NCBI RefSeq assembly: GCF_000746085.1
Contig: NZ_KN050804.1
Coordinates: forward strand, 285,064 to 349,063
Direction of reading: 5' to 3'
DNA: 64,000 bases
Source of the DNA: Methylocapsa aurea
Lineage (GTDB): Bacteria > Pseudomonadota > Alphaproteobacteria > Rhizobiales > Beijerinckiaceae
A model generated the notes under the pieces. It ran no database searches, had not been told where the DNA came from, and saw nothing but the letters and a program-made list of their open reading frames with translations. Positions 56,593-64,000 of this stretch are shown here, one piece after another (the stretch's first letter is position 1; each line of letters begins with the position of its first letter). Made by a program: the position numbers and the translations under genes.

Positions 56593-56699
56593 GCCGTAAT
56601 GAGCGATCGCCCTATGTCTTCGCCTGCGTCCATGCTCTCGCTCGAGGAGCGCAAGCATGGGCCTCGCGAGGCGCGCGAAGTTTGACGCAGGAGGGCATC

Positions 56700-57041
56700 A
56701 TGAGCGTGAGGAAGCTCGAAAAGTCAGATTGGCGTCCGTTCTTCGACCATCTTTCAAAGGCGCTCAAAGGCTGCGAGGCGGAAATCGAAGTCGCGGCGCT
56801 CTCCCTTGGGGACCAGGTGCAGGCCAGATGGTTGCCGGTCCTTGGCTTGGCCTATGATCCGAAGGACGACATGATGGAGGTGGCTCTCGAGGGACTCGAC
56901 CATTTGATCCATAACCCTCGCGAAATCTACGTCGACAACGGAGTTGGACCGCTGACAAACATCGAAATCATCGATGCGGATGGCTTCCGGCAAATTGTAA
57001 AGCTCAAGGAGCCATTGATGCTTCCAGCCCCTCACGCGTGA
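56700..57041 (+). CDS. DUF5335-family protein
   Basis: The product is 113 aa from ATG 56700, preferred because CAGGAGGG lies directly upstream. It opens MSVRKLEKSDWRPFFDHLSK and contains AEIEVAALSLGDQVQARWLP, LGLAYDPKDDMMEVALEGLD and IYVDNGVGPLTNIEIIDADG. This is the DUF5335 pattern seen in stress-associated gene clusters with HPF and universal-stress proteins. Function unknown. It is read in the same direction as ppc and the HAD gene. Confidence 0.85.
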   Translation: MSVRKLEKSDWRPFFDHLSKALKGCEAEIEVAALSLGDQVQARWLPVLGLAYDPKDDMMEVALEGLDHLIHNPREIYVDNGVGPLTNIEIIDADGFRQIVKLKEPLMLPAPHA

Positions 57042-57135
57042 GGCCGCGGTTGGCGGTCCCGCTCGACAGAAACCCTGCTCCGCATTGCGATGAAGCCAAA
57101 GGGCCGCGCCAGCCCCGCCGACGAGAAGGACGCCC

Positions 57136-57900
57136 ATGACCGGGCTCAAAGGCATATTGGTCGACCTTGATGGCGTCGTTTATGTCGGCGAGGCGGCTTT
57201 GCCAGGCTCTCTCGAGGCGGTGCAGCGGATCAGAGAGGCGCGCATTCCACTGAAGTTTCTCACCAACACCGCGCGCCGCCCCCTGCGCCAGATCGTCGGC
57301 GATCTTGGCCGCCTGGGTCTCAGCGTCGCGGCGGAGGATGTCTACACGCCCGCGGCGCTCGCACGCACCCATCTCGAACGCCATAACCTTGTACCCTATC
57401 TCATCGTGCATCCGGATTTGCGCGAAGATTTTGCCGGCTTGACGACCAATGGCCTCGAGGCCGTCGTGCTCGGAGACGCCGGCGCTTTCTTCACTTACGA
57501 TCTCCTGAACCAAGCCTTCCGGAAGATCCTCCATGGCGCCGCGTTTCTCGCGCTGGCGAAGAATCGCAATTTCCTCGATCGCGACGGCGAGTTGAGCCTC
57601 GACGCAGGTCCTTTCGTTACGGGGCTCGAATATGCTTCAGGCAGGACGGCGACCGTGCTCGGAAAGCCGGCCCCGGCGTTCTTCAAGCTCGCTGTCGAAA
57701 GCATGGCCTGCGCGGCGAAGGATGTCGTGATGATTGGCGACGACGCGGAAGCCGATGTCGCCGGAGCGATCGCCGCCGGCCTTCAAGGCATGCTCGTGCG
57801 CACGGGGAAATATCGCCCTAAGCACGAGACGCGCATTTCCGAAGGGCCCTACCGCGTCGCCGATGACCTGAAGGCCGCCGTCGATCTGCTCTTGCGCTGA
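57136..57900 (+). CDS. HAD-superfamily phosphatase, subfamily IIA (LHPP/TIGR01458-like)
   Basis: The 254-aa protein has HAD motif I ILVDLDGVVYVGE (Asp10, Asp12), motif II FLTNTARRPLRQ and motif III/IV KPAPAFFKLAVESM with VVMIGDDAEADVAGAIAAGL. The class IIA cap lies between. Its nearest relatives by layout are phospholysine/phosphohistidine pyrophosphate phosphatases, not NagD. The natural substrate is unknown. GAGAAGGA precedes the ATG. It converges with the GST gene, with 12 nt between stops. Confidence 0.88.
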   Translation: MTGLKGILVDLDGVVYVGEAALPGSLEAVQRIREARIPLKFLTNTARRPLRQIVGDLGRLGLSVAAEDVYTPAALARTHLERHNLVPYLIVHPDLREDFAGLTTNGLEAVVLGDAGAFFTYDLLNQAFRKILHGAAFLALAKNRNFLDRDGELSLDAGPFVTGLEYASGRTATVLGKPAPAFFKLAVESMACAAKDVVMIGDDAEADVAGAIAAGLQGMLVRTGKYRPKHETRISEGPYRVADDLKAAVDLLLR

Positions 57901-57912
57901 CCGCGGCGTCTT

Positions 57913-58641
57913 TTATCGGTCGAGTTCGGGATAGCAGCGGAATATCCCTTCCTCATTGAACGGCAGCCGCCGTTCGCTGGCGAGATAGGCGCGAATGCGC
58001 GGGCGTCGCGCCACCCCCTGATGCAGAGCCGCGACGCGCGGAAACTGAGCGAGCCTCCGCTTCATGCTTCGCGGATAGGCATAAAGCAGGCCCTCGACGC
58101 ATTGGAACAGCGATAGATCGGCATAGGTGATTGCTTTGCCCACGAGATGCCCATCGCCCTTGGGATTGCGCGCCAGAATGTCCTCGAACCAGCCAAGAAA
58201 TCTAGGGATGCGCCGCTCCCGGAAGTCGCTCGCTCGGCGCAGCGCCTCGGGCTTCTGCTCCTCATAATAGAGATCGGCGCTCAAAGGATGGTGCGCGTCA
58301 TGGGCCTCCCCAACGAGATCGGCGATGGTCAACTGAATCTGGTGGGTCCAAAGCCGCTGCGCCGCATCTTTTGGGGCAAGTTCGTGGCGGTCGCCAAGAT
58401 AGAGCAGGATGGCGGCGGTCTGGCCGATCAAGACATCGCCATCCTTCAAGAAAGGCGGCGCAAAAGGCGGATGCGCGATGTCTTTGCGTTCCAGAAACGC
58501 CATGAGAGCGGGAATGCCGCCGCCCTCTTCAGTTGAGCGGCGAGCCACGTCAATATAGTCCGCGCCGGCCTCTTCCAATGCCAGCCGCACGAATTCGCCG
58601 CGTCCCTGAATCCCAGGCCAATAGTAGAGCTCATAGGCCAT
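57913..58641 (-). CDS. Glutathione S-transferase-family protein
   Basis: From ATG 58641 (GGGAGTT upstream) the product is 242 aa. The N-terminal thioredoxin-fold domain begins YELYYWPGIQGRGEFVRLAL, resembling sigma/alpha-type GSTs with a Tyr near position 6-7 that could activate glutathione. The SNAIL-type motif is present as GQTAAILLYLGDRH. An all-helical C-terminal domain follows, with GKAITYADLSLFQCVEGLLY. It could detoxify electrophiles, but the substrate is unknown. It lies 82 nt downstream of the Kef-type antiporter; many Kef systems are controlled by glutathione adducts, so the pairing may be meaningful. Confidence 0.86.
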   Translation of the reverse strand: MAYELYYWPGIQGRGEFVRLALEEAGADYIDVARRSTEEGGGIPALMAFLERKDIAHPPFAPPFLKDGDVLIGQTAAILLYLGDRHELAPKDAAQRLWTHQIQLTIADLVGEAHDAHHPLSADLYYEEQKPEALRRASDFRERRIPRFLGWFEDILARNPKGDGHLVGKAITYADLSLFQCVEGLLYAYPRSMKRRLAQFPRVAALHQGVARRPRIRAYLASERRLPFNEEGIFRCYPELDR

Positions 58642-58723
58642 GCGCGAACTCCCTGCGCCTCCAGGATATAGGAGGTCGTCGTCACCCGTCCAAGCAGCGA
58701 CGGCTTTCAAGCGCCGCCGCGCC

Positions 58724-60433
58724 TTATGCCGCTTCCGCGCTTGTCAGCTCATTCAGCGCGCGATCCTGCTGCCGGCGCATCCAGGCCCCGATCGCATCAT
58801 CATCTATGCCGAGGTCCCGCAAGATCGCCGCCGCCGGATCAAGGCCGGGCGGCAGGCTGCGGTCGAACACCGGAAAAAGGCCAGCCTCGGCGAAGCCCTC
58901 GCGCTCCGATTCATCGGCCGCGACGGCGAAACGCTTCAGATTGGGATAGGAGCGGGCAGTCAGCGGCGTGAGCGCGCGCGACACCTCCAGCCGAGGCGCC
59001 GTCAGCAGGACGATGCGACGCTGATGCAGCGCCACCGGCTCCCAAATCCTTGGGTCGGCGGCATCGCCGAAGACAACCGCGTAGCCGTCGGCATTGGCCT
59101 CGGCGAAGCGCCGCTGATTGCGTTCGATCCCCTCATAGCCGATCTTAAATTCGGTCAAGGCGTCCGCGACGGTGCGGCCAACCTGCCCCATGCCGACGAT
59201 TGCCACTGGCGCCGCCAAACCGGCCTCCAAAAGTTCTCGATCTCGCTTCGATTGATCGCGCGCGCGCAGACGGCCCGCCAGCGATCGCCCGGCCTGCGCC
59301 AGAGTCGGCGTCAGGGCGAGGCTCAGAGCCACCGCGGCGATGACGATCGAGGCCGCCTCCTCGCCGATAAGAGCGCGCATGGCCGGCAGGCTGAGGATGA
59401 CGAACGCAAATTCCGATCCCTCGGCGAGGAGAAATCCGAGTTGAAGCGATCCAGGCGCCGACCAGCGGAACAGAAGGCTCGCGGCGGCATTGGTTACGAC
59501 CTTGACCGCGACAAAGACCAAGGTCGCGCCGATGACCGCCGGCCAGAGCCGCCCGAGCGCCCCAATATCGAGCGAGAGCCCGACCGAGATAAAAAAGAAG
59601 CTGAGGAGCAGGCCCCGGAACGGTTTGGTCTCGGACTGGATGATCGGACGGTAGGGCGTTTCGGCGATGATCATGCCGCCCAAAAACCCGCCAAGCGTCA
59701 GCGAGAGCCCGATCGATCCGGTCCCCCAACTCGCCGCCAGGGCGACAAGGAGGGCGCTTGCTGTGAAGACTTCCTCATTATTGGTCGCCGCAATCAGATC
59801 GAAAAGCGGGCGCACGACAAGGCGGGCGAGGACATATGCGCCGCCGAACGCCGCCGCCGCTTTGATGAGCGCCAGCGCCAGTTCCAGCGGCATCGAGCCG
59901 TCGCCGCGCTGGAGCGCATCGACGACGATGAGGAGAAAGATCGCGGCGACGTCCTGAAAGATCAGGATCGCCGTCGCGGTGAGACCCACCGGGCAATTCT
60001 GCTGGCGGCGCTCCGTGATCAATTGCGCGACAACGGCGGTCGAGGAGAGAGCTAGCGTAGCGCCGAGGAGGAAAGCGGCGAGCGGCGCCATCCCGATTAA
60101 GAGACAGAGGCCGCCAAGGCCCAAGGCGCCGAAGGCGACTTGCACCGGGCCAAAGCCAAAGATGTCGCGCGCCTGCTCTCGCATATGGCTCAACGAAAAA
60201 TGCAGGCCAATCTCGAACAAAAGAAATACGACGCCAAGCTCCGCCACGAGCGACACCGCCGCGCTCGCCTGAAACAGCGTGATCCCGCTCGCCTGCAGAC
60301 CAAGGCCGAGAGCCAGATAGCCGACGATGGGACTGAGCCTAGCCGCTTTGCAGAGCATGGCGGCGGCGACGCCGAACAGCAATAGCAAGATGACCGGGGC
60401 CAGAGCATCGAGAATGGAATGGGCATTCGCCAT
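58724..60433 (-). CDS. Kef-type K+/H+ antiporter (CPA2) with TrkA-N domain
   Basis: The 569-aa protein has about twelve membrane helices over residues 1-385, with ALGLGLQASGITLFQASAAV, LGVVFLLFEIGLHFSLSHMR and STAVVAQLITERRQQNCPVG, the CPA2 core. The cytosolic RCK/TrkA-N domain starts about 405 (VAIVGMGQVGRTVADALTEF; GDAADPRIWEPVAL). This is the KefB/KefC/YbaL layout; glutathione-gated K+ efflux protects against electrophiles. The GST-like gene directly downstream resembles the Kef/ancillary pairing in concept, though it is not KefF/KefG. A family 1 repeat lies upstream. Confidence 0.93.
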   Translation of the reverse strand: MANAHSILDALAPVILLLLFGVAAAMLCKAARLSPIVGYLALGLGLQASGITLFQASAAVSLVAELGVVFLLFEIGLHFSLSHMREQARDIFGFGPVQVAFGALGLGGLCLLIGMAPLAAFLLGATLALSSTAVVAQLITERRQQNCPVGLTATAILIFQDVAAIFLLIVVDALQRGDGSMPLELALALIKAAAAFGGAYVLARLVVRPLFDLIAATNNEEVFTASALLVALAASWGTGSIGLSLTLGGFLGGMIIAETPYRPIIQSETKPFRGLLLSFFFISVGLSLDIGALGRLWPAVIGATLVFVAVKVVTNAAASLLFRWSAPGSLQLGFLLAEGSEFAFVILSLPAMRALIGEEAASIVIAAVALSLALTPTLAQAGRSLAGRLRARDQSKRDRELLEAGLAAPVAIVGMGQVGRTVADALTEFKIGYEGIERNQRRFAEANADGYAVVFGDAADPRIWEPVALHQRRIVLLTAPRLEVSRALTPLTARSYPNLKRFAVAADESEREGFAEAGLFPVFDRSLPPGLDPAAAILRDLGIDDDAIGAWMRRQQDRALNELTSAEAA

Positions 60434-60464
60434 ATCGATTAGCCGCCATGAAGTTCGAGGACGC

Positions 60465-60574
60465 TAGAGCGTTTCCCGATTAGATAGAATCATCTGATCG
60501 AAAAAGAGCCGCTCAGATTCCATGGGTTGGAGCATGTTCTTATGTGACATCGGATATATCCAATGCTGCTCTAG
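60465..60574 (+). repeat. Dispersed intergenic repeat, family 1
   Basis: The copy runs from TAGAGCGTTTCCCGATTAG through CATCTGATCGAAAAAGAGCC, CGCTCAGATTC and GGAGCATGTTCTTATGTGAC to GCTGCTCTAG. Its right palindrome is decayed compared with the copy at 39453. It lies between the Kef-type gene and xfp. Confidence 0.75.
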
Positions 60575-60632
60575 GGATTTTCGCCCTCGCAATCCGCCGG
60601 TTGAAAATCGCCGCCAAAATGCGACATGCCGC

Positions 60633-62996
60633 TCACAAGGTCCAACGCCAATTCTGGATCTCTGGCATATCTTCGCCGTGTTCGCTGATGAAGAGCTTGT
60701 GGCGCTCCATCGTCGTCCAGTAACGCGCTGTCGCCAGATCGACCTGATCCGCGAGCCGTGGAATGCGGCGGATCGCGTCCAGCGCGAGCTGGTAGCGATC
60801 GAGATTGTTCAACACGACCATGTCGAAAGGAGTCGTCGTGGCGCCCTCCTCCTTATAGCCGCGCACATGGATATTCCCGTGATTGCGCCGCCGGTAGGTC
60901 AGCTTGTGAATCATAGCCGGATAGCCATGATACGCAAAAATCACCGGCCTGTCAGTTGTGAACAGCGCGTCAAAATCCTGATCCTCCAGGCCGTGGGGAT
61001 GTTCGCTCTGCGGCTGCAACGTCATCAGATCCACCACGTTGACGACCCGGATGCGAATGTCAGGAACATAGTCGCGCAAAAGCGTCACGGCGGCGAGCGC
61101 CTCGAGCGTAGGAGTGTCGCCTGCGCAGGCCATGACCACATCTGGATCGCCGTCATCATTGCTCGCCCAGCGCCAAACGCCCGCCCCGGCAGCGCAGTGG
61201 CGCACTGCGGCGTCAATGTCGAGCCATTGCTGCTCCGGCGCTTTGCCGGCGACGATCAGGTTGATGTAATTGCGGCTGCGCAGGCAGTGGTCCGCCACCG
61301 AAAGCAGGCAGTTCGCATCGGGCGGCAGATAGATGCGCACAACATCGGATTTCTTATTCGCGACATGATCTATAAATCCGGGGTCCTGATGGGAGAAGCC
61401 GTTGTGATCCTGTTGCCAGACATGCGAGGTCAGCAAATAATTCAGCGAGGCGATCGGCTTGCGCCAAGGGATCGATCTGCTGACCTTCAACCATTTCGCA
61501 TGTTGATTGAACATCGAGTCGATGATGTGGATGAAGGCCTCGTAGCAGGAGAAGAGGCCATGCCGGCCGGTGAGCAGATAGCCTTCGAGCCAGCCCTCGC
61601 ACAAATGTTCGCTCAACACCTCCATCACGCGGCCGTTGGCGCTGAGATTGATGTCGACCTCGTCGATTTCCGCCATCCATTCCTTGCCGCTGACTTCATA
61701 GACCGCGTCGAGCCTGTTCGAGGCGGTTTCGTCCGGACCGAAGAGACGAAAATTCTGTTTCGCCAGGTTCAGCTTCATCACATCGCGCAGGAACTTGCCG
61801 AGAACGCGCGTCGATTCCGCCCGAACAGCGCCCGGCGCCGCAACCTCCACCGCGAAGTCGCGGAAATGGGGCATGGAAAGGGGCTGCAGCAGTTCCCCGC
61901 CATTGGCGTGCGGGTTGGATCCCATGCGCCGATGGCCCGTCGGCGCAAGCGCGGCTATGTCCTCTAGCAGCTTGCCATTGGCGTCGAACAATTCCTGCGG
62001 CTGGTAGCTCCTCATCCAGTCTTCGAGCTGCTTGAGATGTTCGGGGTTCTTGAAATCGTTGATCGGGACCTGATGCGCGCGCCAAGTGCCCTCAACCGGC
62101 TTGTCGTCGACGCGTTTGGGTCCGGTCCAGCCCTTGGGCGTGCGCAAGACGATCATCGGCCAGCGCGGGCGCTCCGGCTCCGCCGCCTGCGGCGCGGCGC
62201 GCGCCGCGGCCTGGATCGCGCGCAGCTTGGCGAGAACCGCATCCAGCGCGCTCGCCAAAAGCTGATGCATTGCGGCGGGGTCGTCGCCCTCGACGAAAAA
62301 CGGCTCGTAGCCATAACCGCGCATGAGGTCGACAAGCTCGTCCCGGCTGATGCGCGCGAGGATTGTTGGATTGGCGATCTTGAAGCCGTTGAGGTGGAGA
62401 ATGGGCAAGACGGCGCCGTCCCGCGCCGGATTGAGGAACTTATTGGAGTGCCAGCTCGCGGCGAGGGCGCCAGTCTCCGCCTCTCCGTCGCCGATGATGC
62501 AAACGACGATCAAATCGGGATTGTCGAATGCGGCGCCAAAAGCGTGAAGCAAAGAATATCCAAGTTCGCCGCCTTCATGGATCGAGCCCGGGGTTTCAGG
62601 CGCGACATGGCTCGGAACGCCATAAGGCCAGGAAAATTGCCGAAACAGCCGCATCAATCCGCTCCGGCTGCGTTCGATCGCCGGATAACGCTCCGTATAT
62701 GACCCTTCGAGATAGGTATGCGCGACAAGGCCCGGCCCGCCATGGCCTGGACCGATGACGTTGATCATGTTGAGATCATTGTCCTTGATCAGCCGATTGA
62801 GGTGAACATAGATGAAGTTCAACCCTGGCGTCGTGCCCCAATGCCCCAGCAAGCGAGGCTTGATATGCTCCAGCGTGAGCGGAAACTCGAGTAATGGATT
62901 GTCCTGCAAATAGATCTGCCCGACAGAGAGATAATTTGCGGCGCGCCAGTAGGCGTGCATTTTCTGGAGAAGAGCAGGCGACAAAGGCGCGGGCAT
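60633..62996 (-). CDS. xfp: Phosphoketolase (xylulose-5-P/fructose-6-P type)
   Basis: This thiamine-diphosphate enzyme cleaves xylulose-5-phosphate or fructose-6-phosphate to acetyl-phosphate plus a C3 or C4 sugar. The 787-aa protein has [20 protein letters not shown], the TPP-binding [20 protein letters not shown] and [20 protein letters not shown]. The C-terminal ends with RNWRWTL-type sequence. GGAGGTCC precedes the ATG. Acetyl-phosphate usually proceeds through acetate kinase or phosphotransacetylase, neither in this window. It diverges from glk, and a palindrome lies in the gap. Confidence 0.97.
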   Translation of the reverse strand: MPAPLSPALLQKMHAYWRAANYLSVGQIYLQDNPLLEFPLTLEHIKPRLLGHWGTTPGLNFIYVHLNRLIKDNDLNMINVIGPGHGGPGLVAHTYLEGSYTERYPAIERSRSGLMRLFRQFSWPYGVPSHVAPETPGSIHEGGELGYSLLHAFGAAFDNPDLIVVCIIGDGEAETGALAASWHSNKFLNPARDGAVLPILHLNGFKIANPTILARISRDELVDLMRGYGYEPFFVEGDDPAAMHQLLASALDAVLAKLRAIQAAARAAPQAAEPERPRWPMIVLRTPKGWTGPKRVDDKPVEGTWRAHQVPINDFKNPEHLKQLEDWMRSYQPQELFDANGKLLEDIAALAPTGHRRMGSNPHANGGELLQPLSMPHFRDFAVEVAAPGAVRAESTRVLGKFLRDVMKLNLAKQNFRLFGPDETASNRLDAVYEVSGKEWMAEIDEVDINLSANGRVMEVLSEHLCEGWLEGYLLTGRHGLFSCYEAFIHIIDSMFNQHAKWLKVSRSIPWRKPIASLNYLLTSHVWQQDHNGFSHQDPGFIDHVANKKSDVVRIYLPPDANCLLSVADHCLRSRNYINLIVAGKAPEQQWLDIDAAVRHCAAGAGVWRWASNDDGDPDVVMACAGDTPTLEALAAVTLLRDYVPDIRIRVVNVVDLMTLQPQSEHPHGLEDQDFDALFTTDRPVIFAYHGYPAMIHKLTYRRRNHGNIHVRGYKEEGATTTPFDMVVLNNLDRYQLALDAIRRIPRLADQVDLATARYWTTMERHKLFISEHGEDMPEIQNWRWTL

Positions 62997-63223
62997 TTGG
63001 ACCTCCAGGACGAATCGCGTTTTATACTTGGCTCATATGCAGGCAGCCGCATCGTAAATTCGCCGTGCGAATGTAGTGTGAGGGCCTTTTTCCGGCAACG
63101 CAGTTTTCTGTGAAGCGGATCCGTGGCGAGGCCGCCGAAGGGAGAGAGCGAACGCGGCCGGTCGACGCCGATCCGTCCCCATGATAATGCCTTTGTTGAG
63201 AGCATCGTCGCGCGAAGGGTCTT

Positions 63224-63243
63224 GATGCATCTGGAAATGCATC
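63224..63243. promoter_or_regulatory. Inverted repeat between xfp and glk (candidate operator)
   Basis: GATGCAT (63224-63230) and ATGCATC (63237-63243) form perfect 7-bp arms around CTGGAA. It lies 58 nt before the glk ATG and about 230 nt from xfp, in a 305-nt divergent gap. A shared regulator is possible; none is encoded nearby. Confidence 0.4.
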
Positions 63244-63301
63244 GCGCGTCGGGGCGGAGAAGCCAGATCGCGGCGCGGCGGCCACGAATGGGACGGCCCC
63301 G

Positions 63302-64000
63302 ATGCTGATCGCTGGAGACATAGGCGGGACCAAGACGATTCTGGCGCTTTACTGCGCCGAATCGGGTCCCCGCGCGCCGGTGGCCGAGGCGGAATTCGCC
63401 AGTGCCGATTATCGTGGGCTCGAGCCCATCGTGGCCGAATTCCTGGCGCGCTCGAACCAGCGCGCGGAGGTCGCCTGTTTCGACGTCGCGGGGCCTGTGA
63501 TCGGCGGCCGCGCTTACTTGACCAACTTGCCTTGGATCGTCGAGGAAGCCGCTGTGCGACGCAGCCTTGGCCTGCGGCGCGTCACTCTTTTGAACGATCT
63601 GAAGGCCATCGCCTATGCCGCGCCGCGGCTTCTGCCGATGGAGCGGCGCACCATCAATGCCGGCGCTCCAGAGCGCAATGGACCGCTCGCCATCATCGCG
63701 CCTGGAACAGGGCTTGGCGAGGCGTTTCTGATTTGGGACGGCTGCGACTATATCGCCTGCGCGTCCGAGGGCGGCCACGCGAGCTTCGCTGCGGCCGACG
63801 ACCGTCAATCCGACATGCGCCGCTTTTTGGCGAAATCGTTCGGACATGTGTCATTCGAGCGCGTCTGTTCAGGCCAGGGCATCGCCAATATCTACGACTT
63901 TCTGCGCGATGCGAACCCAGCCGCCGAGCCGCCGGGCTTTGCGGCGAGGCTTGCTCTGGCGGAAGATCGCACGCCGCTGATCGCAGAGGCGGCGCAGCAA
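63302..64000 (+). CDS. glk: Glucokinase (C-terminus cut by window edge)
   Basis: Glucokinase phosphorylates glucose with ATP. The frame is open for 233 codons from ATG 63302 to the window end. The protein opens MLIAGDIGGTKTILALY (phosphate 1 motif), with TLLNDLKAIAYA (catalytic Asp), IIAPGTGLGEAFLIWDG and the SEGGHASFAAAD substrate/adenosine block, all of the bacterial Glk family rather than ROK. Full members are about 320 aa, so roughly a quarter is missing. The start of the conserved FERVCSGQGIANIYDFL is visible. It is divergent from xfp. Confidence 0.93.
   Translation, partial: MLIAGDIGGTKTILALYCAESGPRAPVAEAEFASADYRGLEPIVAEFLARSNQRAEVACFDVAGPVIGGRAYLTNLPWIVEEAAVRRSLGLRRVTLLNDLKAIAYAAPRLLPMERRTINAGAPERNGPLAIIAPGTGLGEAFLIWDGCDYIACASEGGHASFAAADDRQSDMRRFLAKSFGHVSFERVCSGQGIANIYDFLRDANPAAEPPGFAARLALAEDRTPLIAEAAQQ

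Overview
The window reads as a continuous stretch of a high-GC alphaproteobacterial chromosome, most likely Hyphomicrobiales (Rhizobiales) and possibly close to Beijerinckiaceae/Methylocystaceae. This is inferred from the ctrA-chpT pair with a fliJ-like neighbour, the PetP/PetR-type regulator pair beside ilvE, the KQCGH-type isocitrate lyase, an ScfR/RamB-type regulator, and Rhizobiales-style intergenic repeats. No marker such as rRNA is present, so the genus is a guess. I see no tRNA, rRNA, CRISPR array, prophage or insertion sequence. Both ends cut a gene: a LysR regulator on the left and a glucokinase on the right.

Layout. 0-5 kb: LysR fragment, ilvE, then an overlapping MarR / response regulator / histidine kinase operon, and an EamA exporter. 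5.7-9.5 kb: a minus-strand run argJ-mutT-ftsE-ftsX plus a small membrane protein. 9.8-18.7 kb: a lytic transglycosylase, an orphan beta-rich protein, a secreted protein, a parvulin chaperone, secA, a Met/His-rich Spy/CpxP-like protein and a Gly/Tyr-rich secreted peptide. 19-23 kb: a flippase-like membrane protein, then the cell-cycle core (fliJ-like, ctrA, chpT). 23-27 kb: aceA diverging from its probable ScfR/RamB-type regulator. 27-31 kb: ArsR plus SDR, a Met/Cys-rich membrane-anchored periplasmic protein that may be a PmoD-like copper protein, and an 11-repeat TPR protein. 31-40 kb: Nudix, CPA antiporter, galE, glmU, glmS, rpoH and a YebC regulator. 40-45 kb: KGG stress peptide, pgl, gnd and a hexapeptide acyltransferase. 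45-52.5 kb: an accessory, stress-flavoured block containing a NhaD/ArsB-like transporter fused in frame to an OmpA-like peptidoglycan-binding domain, a PAS protein, a kinase-like protein, and an apparent operon of DUF3775, HPF+cold-shock fusion, erythromycin-esterase-like and PRPP-synthase-like genes. 52.9-64 kb: ppc, DUF5335, a HAD phosphatase, a GST, a Kef-type antiporter, phosphoketolase and glucokinase.

How it fits together. Several genes set carbon flow around acetyl-CoA and C4 acids: glyoxylate entry (aceA), anaplerosis (ppc), the phosphoketolase shunt (xfp), oxidative pentose phosphate steps (gnd, pgl) and glucose phosphorylation (glk). galE, glmU, glmS and the acyltransferase supply envelope sugars. 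FtsEX, SecA, the parvulin, the transglycosylase and CtrA/ChpT cover envelope growth and cell cycle.

Intergenic DNA carries at least two dispersed repeat families (about 50-145 bp), several near-perfect palindromes (the longest 58 bp) and a 102-bp tandem repeat. Candidate operators, all perfect inverted repeats, lie next to the MarR, ScfR-type and ArsR genes and between xfp and glk.
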